A stretch of DNA of 64,000 nucleotides from Mycobacterium paraterrae. GTDB lineage: Bacteria; Actinomycetota; Actinomycetes; Mycobacteriales; Mycobacteriaceae. A program made the position numbers and the translations under genes. Below are positions 58,609 through 64,000 of the stretch, one piece after another. A model generated the notes under the pieces. It saw nothing but the letters and a program-made list of their open reading frames with translations. It did no database searches and was not told the origin of the DNA. The number at the start of each line of letters is the position of its first letter. The stretch's first letter is position 1. The DNA lies in the NCBI RefSeq assembly GCF_022430545.2, contig NZ_CP092488.2, positions 868,001-932,000 of the forward strand, given 5' to 3'.

Positions 58609-60315
58609 CTATGTCGGAAACAGGTCCTGCCACTTCTTCGGCGCCGTCGGTGCTGCCAGGTTTGACTGCTGGAAGTACTTGCCGTCCGAGGTGATGTAGC
58701 GACCGGTCCGCGGATCATACGAGGCGACAGCGACTGGCGGAACGGGCTGAATTCCCTTGCCCTCGAACGAACTCGGGGCCGCATGCGAACCGCCACCGTC
58801 GATCACGGCCGGCGGCTTCGGTGGCGGTGACGGCCGACGCACGGCAGCCGGCGGCGCCACGTCGAGCGGCGCAATCGACGGGAAATCGCCCGCCTGAGTG
58901 GACATGTTGGCTGCCGACGGTGCCGGCGGCGCGGCAGCGCCTAATGTGCCCGGTGGTGGGTTCGTTCCCCGCGGTCCCGGCGGTGCTCCGCGCGGAACGG
59001 CGCCCAACGGCAGCGGTGTTCCCTCGACCGGGCCAAAGATCCGTTTGTCGGCGGTCACCCGATCGTCAGGCGGGACGCCCTGCGCCAATAGGTTGGGATC
59101 CAGGGGAGACGGGCCAAGCACATGCTGACGCATCGCCAACGGCATGTACGGCTTGTCGCTGTTGCAGATTTCGACAGTGGGCGCGCGCTTACCTGGGTGT
59201 CCCATGCACGGGTAGTTGCGAGCGCCCCGTACCGCCAGCGGCGAATCCTGCGGCAATTTGCAATACAAACCGTCCGGGGTGTCGATGTCGCTGAGATCAG
59301 CCGGCGATCGCCATTGACTTTGCGGCAGGAAGCCGACCGTGCAGATGGGCGGATCATCGATGGTCAGCGCGAAGTCACCCCGGGCCTGCCCGTCGGGCCA
59401 GTTTTGTGGCGCGGCGGTCTGCTCGTAGGCAACCGAAGCCGGTAACAACACCAGCAGCTGCTCAATCGACGGATGGTAGGTGACGCCGATCTGTCCGATC
59501 GTGGTCAGGTTGGCAAGCAGCACCGGCAGCGTCGGCTTGATCTGCTGAAAGAGCCGCGACGCCTCGTCCAACGCGCCGGGTCCCTCGTGCAGAATAGTTC
59601 GAACCTTGGAGTCGTCGTTGTTCAGCACATCCGAGATCCCGGCGAGGCTGCGTGCCCACGTCCGGATGGAGCCCGTTGTTTGCGCTTGTGCGTTCAACAG
59701 CGACTGCGAGTCTTCAGTAAGGGAGCGGGTCCGGTCGACAATGTTGTTGGAGTCAGCCGAGATTCGCGATGTCGACTCGGTCAGCGACCCGAGATCGTAG
59801 CCGGCCCCATTGAACGCTCTGAAGGACTCGTCTAGCAGTTGGCCGATCTTATTCTGCGGAAGGCTCTTCACCAAGGCACTCAGCTGGTCGAGCATCGGCC
59901 CGACCGCTTGCGGAATCGTGGTGTCGTGCATGGCAATTACCGAGCCATCGTGCAGGTACGGTCCCGAATCGGTGCGCGGTTGCAAATCCACGTACTGCTC
60001 GCCCACCGCGGAGACGCTGAGCACATCGGCTTTCAGGTTCGCCGGGATTCGCTGGGAGCTGTCAATCGACAGCGTCGCCTTTGCGCCCTTCGCGGTGAGC
60101 GACACACCGGTAACCTTGCCGATCTGCACTCCGCGATAGGTCACGTTGGAGAACCGGTACAGCCCGCCGGTAGCGGGCAGTTCGACCGTCACGGTCATCC
60201 GGCCGATACCGAGCAGCATCGGTGCCTGGATGTAGAACAGCACCATGGCGACCACGCCGACGATGCCCACGACGGTGAAGAGCAGCAGCTGGATCCGGAT
60301 GAAGCGCGTCAGCAT
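58609..60315 (-). CDS. Mce-family protein MceF
   Basis: 568 residues. N-terminal membrane anchor ('IQLLLFTVVGIVGVVAMVLFYIQAP'), Mce domain ('VTVELPATGGLYRFSNVTYRGVQIGKVTGVSLTAKGAKATLSID', 'VSAVGEQYVDLQPRT'), helical region and a Pro-rich tail ending 'GRYITSDGKYFQQSNL'. Part of the cell-envelope lipid importer with the YrbE permeases. Last gene of the operon; directly follows mceE. Which mce system (1-4 or other) cannot be settled from the window. Confidence 0.9.
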   Translation of the reverse strand: MLTRFIRIQLLLFTVVGIVGVVAMVLFYIQAPMLLGIGRMTVTVELPATGGLYRFSNVTYRGVQIGKVTGVSLTAKGAKATLSIDSSQRIPANLKADVLSVSAVGEQYVDLQPRTDSGPYLHDGSVIAMHDTTIPQAVGPMLDQLSALVKSLPQNKIGQLLDESFRAFNGAGYDLGSLTESTSRISADSNNIVDRTRSLTEDSQSLLNAQAQTTGSIRTWARSLAGISDVLNNDDSKVRTILHEGPGALDEASRLFQQIKPTLPVLLANLTTIGQIGVTYHPSIEQLLVLLPASVAYEQTAAPQNWPDGQARGDFALTIDDPPICTVGFLPQSQWRSPADLSDIDTPDGLYCKLPQDSPLAVRGARNYPCMGHPGKRAPTVEICNSDKPYMPLAMRQHVLGPSPLDPNLLAQGVPPDDRVTADKRIFGPVEGTPLPLGAVPRGAPPGPRGTNPPPGTLGAAAPPAPSAANMSTQAGDFPSIAPLDVAPPAAVRRPSPPPKPPAVIDGGGSHAAPSSFEGKGIQPVPPVAVASYDPRTGRYITSDGKYFQQSNLAAPTAPKKWQDLFPT

Positions 60316-61626
60316 CTACCTGCTCCCCTCCGTCGCTGCGGCATTCGGCGCGGGTCCGGGTAGCGGACCGTATCCCGGTGCCGGCGCGGCCGGGCCGGGT
60401 AGCGGCGCACTGAATTGGAGATTCGGCTGAGCAGCTCCGGGCGGCGGCGGGGCCTGGGGGCCCGCCGGCGGCACGCCAGCGGGTGCAGGAGCGGTCCCTG
60501 GCCTACCGGGCGGCGGCCCGAAGCCCGCGTGCAACGGGTCGCGGGTGTATTGCAGGTACGGCGGATCGCCCGGCGCGGGTATCTGCTGTTCGCCGACTTG
60601 CCCCCAATGCGTCCCGAGCATCAGTCCTCGCTTGAGGCGAGGAATCGACAGGTCCAACTGCACGTGCAGGTTGAAGTAGTCGCCGCGCACGGCGCGGTCG
60701 ACGAAGTTCTGGGTGAACGGGAAGACCGTCAACGCCGCGAGCGCCGAATCGATATCCGGTCCGACGTCGGCGAGTCCCTTGACGGTCGGACCCAGATTGT
60801 TCAGATTCCTGACCAAGTCAGCCTGAGTGTCGTTGATCAGGCCCGTGGTTGTGTTGCTGAACTTGCGCAACGCATCCAGCGCCGCCGTCAGCCGCGGCCG
60901 CTCCTTGATCAGCACATCAAGTGCGGGTGGAACTTTGCGCAGTGCCTGCGTGATCACGTCGCGCTGAGCCGCGAAGGTGCCGCCGATCTGGTCCAAGGCC
61001 CGAATCGACTCGACGATGTTGTCGCGTTGTTCGTCCAACGTCCCTACGAACGTGTCGAAGCGGTTGATCAAGTCGCGGACAGCGCCGCCACGGCCCGCCA
61101 GCGCCGCGCTGAAGTTATGGATGATCTCGCCGATCTGCCCGAGTCCTCCACCGTTGACGACGAGCGCCAGCGACGACAGCGTCTGTTCGGTCGAGGGGTA
61201 GGTCGATGATCGGCTCAGCGGGATGGTGGCGCCCGGCCGAAGCCGGCCCACGCCGGGCTGTCCGAGCGGTGGATTGAGCTCCAGGTGCATGGAGCCCAAC
61301 AGGCTCGTCTGGCCGACGCTGGCTTCGACGTTGGCCGGGATGACCAGGTCGTGCTTGACCGAGATCTCGACGTCGGCATGCCAGTCTTTCACCGTCATCG
61401 GGCCGACACTGCCGACTACGACGTCACCGACCAATACCGGCGAATTCGATTCCATGGTAATGACATTCGACAGTTCAACGTGATAGATATCTGCGTCCGG
61501 CCCACGTCCCACGGCTCCGGGTAGTGGCAGCGAGTTGAGACCGTGGAAAGCGCACCCGGTACTCATCAGCATCACGCAGCATCCGATGGCGGCCACGCGC
61601 CGCACGACACGTCGAGTGGGGGTCAT
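60316..61626 (-). CDS. Mce-family lipoprotein MceE (Lpr type)
   Basis: 436 residues. Lipobox 'MLMSTGCAF' near residue 25. Mce domain 'HVELSNVITMESNSPVLVGDVVVGSVGPMTVKDWHADVEI' and 'TSLLGSMHLELNPP'. Pro/Gly-rich C-terminus. Start ATG at 61626 overlaps the stop of mceD (ATGA). Confidence 0.9.
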   Translation of the reverse strand: MTPTRRVVRRVAAIGCCVMLMSTGCAFHGLNSLPLPGAVGRGPDADIYHVELSNVITMESNSPVLVGDVVVGSVGPMTVKDWHADVEISVKHDLVIPANVEASVGQTSLLGSMHLELNPPLGQPGVGRLRPGATIPLSRSSTYPSTEQTLSSLALVVNGGGLGQIGEIIHNFSAALAGRGGAVRDLINRFDTFVGTLDEQRDNIVESIRALDQIGGTFAAQRDVITQALRKVPPALDVLIKERPRLTAALDALRKFSNTTTGLINDTQADLVRNLNNLGPTVKGLADVGPDIDSALAALTVFPFTQNFVDRAVRGDYFNLHVQLDLSIPRLKRGLMLGTHWGQVGEQQIPAPGDPPYLQYTRDPLHAGFGPPPGRPGTAPAPAGVPPAGPQAPPPPGAAQPNLQFSAPLPGPAAPAPGYGPLPGPAPNAAATEGSR

Positions 61627-63047
61627 GGGTGCCCCGCTTCGGCCGGCAGAAGCATGCCGGGCAGGCTCGGCGGCGGCGGCACCGGTGTGGACGGCGGTGG
61701 GGGTTCGGGCATCGCGGCGCCTGGTATCCGTGGCAGCGGTACCGACGGCGCAGGTCCGGGCACCACCGAGTCACCGTTCAGACCGGTGTACGCCGATATC
61801 GCGGGCAGGGTTTCGGGCGGTCCGGGCTTGGGGCCCGCGCCGCCTGGTGCCAGCCGGTCTTCGGTGTACTCGACGTTTGCCGGGTCAATCCCCTTCTGAA
61901 TGAACGGGTTGATCGGGATCGGCAGGCTGTTGAAGTTCAGCACCCGCAGCCCGGGCCCGAGGAATAGCGCACACAGCTTGCCTGATTCGGTGGCGGTGAC
62001 GTTTTCGATCGCCTGCACCTGCGCACACCCGGGGATGGGAATCGGGGCTATCAATCCCGACGCGACCGGATTGGCGAAGTCCATGATCCCGAACCCGCCC
62101 ACGATCGTTCCGGTATCGGCGTTGTAGTCGTTGAAGAAGTTGCTCAGCGCGGTTGGTGCGCCGTGGAGAATGTTCTCCAGCGCCATGTGCTGATCCACCA
62201 GGGGCTGAATTGCCTTGCCGAGCCGATCGATCTGCTCGCTCGTCTCGTCGCGCGTTCCGGCAATGAAGCGCTGCACCTCGCCCACCGCGCTCGAGAGGTC
62301 GTTCAGCGCCGCATCCAGATCCGACTTGTTGTCATCCACGACGCTGGTGAGCGTCGCCAGCCGATTGTTGAATTGCACCATCTGAATGTTGCTGTCGCGC
62401 AGCGCGGTAACAAACGTCTGCAGGTTCTTGATGATGTCGACGATGTTGCCGCTGCCGTTCGCAATGGTCCGTGCCACCCCGGACAGTTGGGCCAGTGTCT
62501 GACGCAGCTTGTCACCGTTGTCACCGGACAGCGCGTTGGCGGCGCTGTCGATGAAACGAGATACCGCAGGTGTCGTCACCTTGGCGTTCGGGCCCAAATC
62601 CGTTGCCAATCGCATCAATTGCGACTTGACCTCGTCCCACTCCACCGGAATCGCCGTCCGGTCGACCGGGATCACCGCGCCATCGGCCATCACCGGGCCG
62701 CTGCTGCGATACGACGGAGTGAGTTCGACATAGCGGGCGGCAACCAGGTTCTGGGTGACGATCACCGCTTTCGCGTCCGCGGGGATGGGCACGTCGTGGT
62801 CGACGTGCAACGTCATCTTTGCCTTTGTACCCTGCGGTTCAATGGATTTGATCGTGCCGACTTTGACGCCGGAAACTCGCACCTGGTCGCCGGGATAGAT
62901 CGCGGTGGCCGACGTGAAGTACGCGGTGATCGTCTTCGGGCCGAAGAAGATCTGCCGGACGACGAAGGCCGCCCCACCCAGAAGCAGTATCGCGAGTACG
63001 ACCCCCGCGACCGCGGTGAGCCGGTTGCGCGGGATACCAGGGCTCAT
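61623..63047 (-). CDS. Mce-family protein MceD
   Basis: 474 residues. Membrane anchor 'LTAVAGVVLAILLLGGAAFVV', Mce domain 'ITAYFTSATAIYPGDQVRVSGVKVGTIKSIEPQGTKAKMTLHV' and 'QNLVAARYVELTP', helical middle and a Pro-rich tail. ATG at 63047 overlaps the mceC stop. Confidence 0.9.
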   Translation of the reverse strand: MSPGIPRNRLTAVAGVVLAILLLGGAAFVVRQIFFGPKTITAYFTSATAIYPGDQVRVSGVKVGTIKSIEPQGTKAKMTLHVDHDVPIPADAKAVIVTQNLVAARYVELTPSYRSSGPVMADGAVIPVDRTAIPVEWDEVKSQLMRLATDLGPNAKVTTPAVSRFIDSAANALSGDNGDKLRQTLAQLSGVARTIANGSGNIVDIIKNLQTFVTALRDSNIQMVQFNNRLATLTSVVDDNKSDLDAALNDLSSAVGEVQRFIAGTRDETSEQIDRLGKAIQPLVDQHMALENILHGAPTALSNFFNDYNADTGTIVGGFGIMDFANPVASGLIAPIPIPGCAQVQAIENVTATESGKLCALFLGPGLRVLNFNSLPIPINPFIQKGIDPANVEYTEDRLAPGGAGPKPGPPETLPAISAYTGLNGDSVVPGPAPSVPLPRIPGAAMPEPPPPSTPVPPPPSLPGMLLPAEAGHP

Positions 63048-64000
63048 TGCCCACCCCCGATCCGACCACCCAGGGTACAACCAGGGCACTCCGGAGCTCC
63101 GTTGTACAACTGCGGAACCAACGACCGCGGTACCGGTGACGGGAAACCCGGGCCCTTGCTGGTGTCAAATGTCCGAAATCCCCACAGGTAGTCGAGGAAG
63201 GGTTGGAAGATTTGTGGCACAAGGAAGTTCGGAACGAAAGCGGAGTAGGCGTACATGCTGGAGATGGCTTCGCCAACAGTGATTTCGAACTTGGCGAGGC
63301 CGGGTAACGCCTTCTCGAAGTTGTCCCGGTTCTTTTCCAGCACCGCGGTCACCGAGTTCAGCTTCTGCAGCGCCGGCGCCAACTTGCTTTCGTTGTCATG
63401 CACCAATCCGGATAGCTGCTTGGACACGTTCGACGTCGCAGCCAGCAGTTGAACGATTTCGTTCCGGCGTCCGGCCAAGACCTGCAGCAGATCGTCAGAA
63501 TTGAGGATCAGCCTGTTCACCTGTTGGCTGCGCTCGGACAGGATTCCGGTGACGGAACTGGCGCTCTTGAACAAGTCGGCAAGGCTCGTGTTGCGGGCAT
63601 TGAGGCTTCGCGTCAACCGGGTGACCGCGTCGAAGGTCGGTCCCAGCTGTGGGGTGATCTGGTTGAGCGTGGTCGACAAGGTCTCGAGTGACTGGTTCAA
63701 CGTCGCAGTGTTTGTCTGGTCCGCGTAGGCCGTAAAGTCACTGACCGCTTCGGTCAGTGAATACGGCGACGAGGTGCGCGAAATCGGAATCACATCGAGC
63801 GGATGCATCGTGCCACTGCCGGATGACTCCAAAGTCAGCACGCGTTCGCCCAGCAGGGTGCCGGTGCGAATGTGCGCGCTGGTGTCTTTGCCGAGCGGAA
63901 CACTGCCCTTCATCATGAAGGTGACCAGCGCGTCGCCGTTGTGCAGCGAAACATCCGACACCGTCCCGACTTTGATCCCGGAGACAGTTACCGCGTTGCC
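63044..64000 (-). CDS. Mce-family protein MceC, 5' part beyond the window
   Basis: The frame is open to base 64000 and reads 'GNAVTVSGIKVGTVSDVSL' before the region shown, the centre of an Mce domain, so the start lies to the right. 'VPLGKDTSAHIRTGTLLGERVLTLE' completes the domain; a long helical region and C-terminal 'CPGC' follow. Upstream mceB, mceA and yrbE genes should lie beyond the edge. Confidence 0.88.
   Translation of the reverse strand, partial: GNAVTVSGIKVGTVSDVSLHNGDALVTFMMKGSVPLGKDTSAHIRTGTLLGERVLTLESSGSGTMHPLDVIPISRTSSPYSLTEAVSDFTAYADQTNTATLNQSLETLSTTLNQITPQLGPTFDAVTRLTRSLNARNTSLADLFKSASSVTGILSERSQQVNRLILNSDDLLQVLAGRRNEIVQLLAATSNVSKQLSGLVHDNESKLAPALQKLNSVTAVLEKNRDNFEKALPGLAKFEITVGEAISSMYAYSAFVPNFLVPQIFQPFLDYLWGFRTFDTSKGPGFPSPVPRSLVPQLYNGAPECPGCTLGGRIGGGQ

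Overview
The window is chromosomal DNA from a nontuberculous mycobacterium. This is inferred from high GC, frequent GTG/TTG starts, several gene orders recalled from M. tuberculosis, and mycobacterial families: RpfA with a Pro/Ala-rich tail, SepH, a 13E12-type HNH protein, FprB, a WS/DGAT acyltransferase, Mce and Mce-associated proteins, and an F420-type LLM oxidoreductase. Locus names from M. tuberculosis (Rv numbers) are from memory and mark presumed orthologues; no search was run.

Layout. 1-5.2 kb: the 3' end of a giant gene encoding a tandem array of NTF2/SnoaL-like domains. 5.2-25 kb: a core block in the order recalled for Rv0889c-Rv0862c, reversed. It holds pdxH, an inserted 13E12 HNH gene, citA (with an apparent one-base frameshift), fprB, an AurF-like diiron oxygenase, serC, sepH, a TrmH-type methyltransferase, a MarR regulator, small membrane proteins, an MFS transporter, a hydroquinone-reductase-like GST, cspB, a YccF protein and rpfA. 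rpfA carries a CRP-type site and a c-di-AMP (ydaO-type) riboswitch upstream. 25-33.8 kb: XPB helicase, then an accessory insert with a degenerate thiolase plus DUF35 partner, an SsuBC/TauBC-like ABC transporter with its lipoprotein and a small monooxygenase, an LLM oxidoreductase, a winged-helix protein and a methyltransferase. 33.9-46 kb: fadB-fadA, dapC, three related SRPBCC proteins, far and an alpha-keto-acid decarboxylase. This block is interrupted by a WS/DGAT gene, a GGDEF gene and tRNA-Cys.

46-56 kb is a lipid or terpenoid catabolism/modification island: an acyl-CoA synthetase, an amidohydrolase, two cytochromes P450, two TetR regulators, an AveC-like membrane protein preceded by a 30-residue membrane peptide, and a DapB-fold reductase. 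Its intergenic regions contain several strong palindromes that look like TetR operators. 56.6-64 kb has two Mce-associated proteins and a secreted protein on the plus strand, facing an mce operon (F, E, D and partial C) on the minus strand that begins beyond the right edge.

Two regulatory themes stand out. cAMP-CRP sites precede serC and rpfA, the rpfA leader also carries a c-di-AMP riboswitch, and a diguanylate cyclase lies 20 kb away. Genes are tightly packed: of about 16 convergent pairs, six end in the same 4-bp overlap of opposed stop codons. The most useful leads are the 30-aa peptide/AveC/TetR cluster, the rpfA leader, the dispersed 35-bp repeat (one copy inside a coding sequence), the citA frameshift and the terminator-like hairpin facing fadAB.
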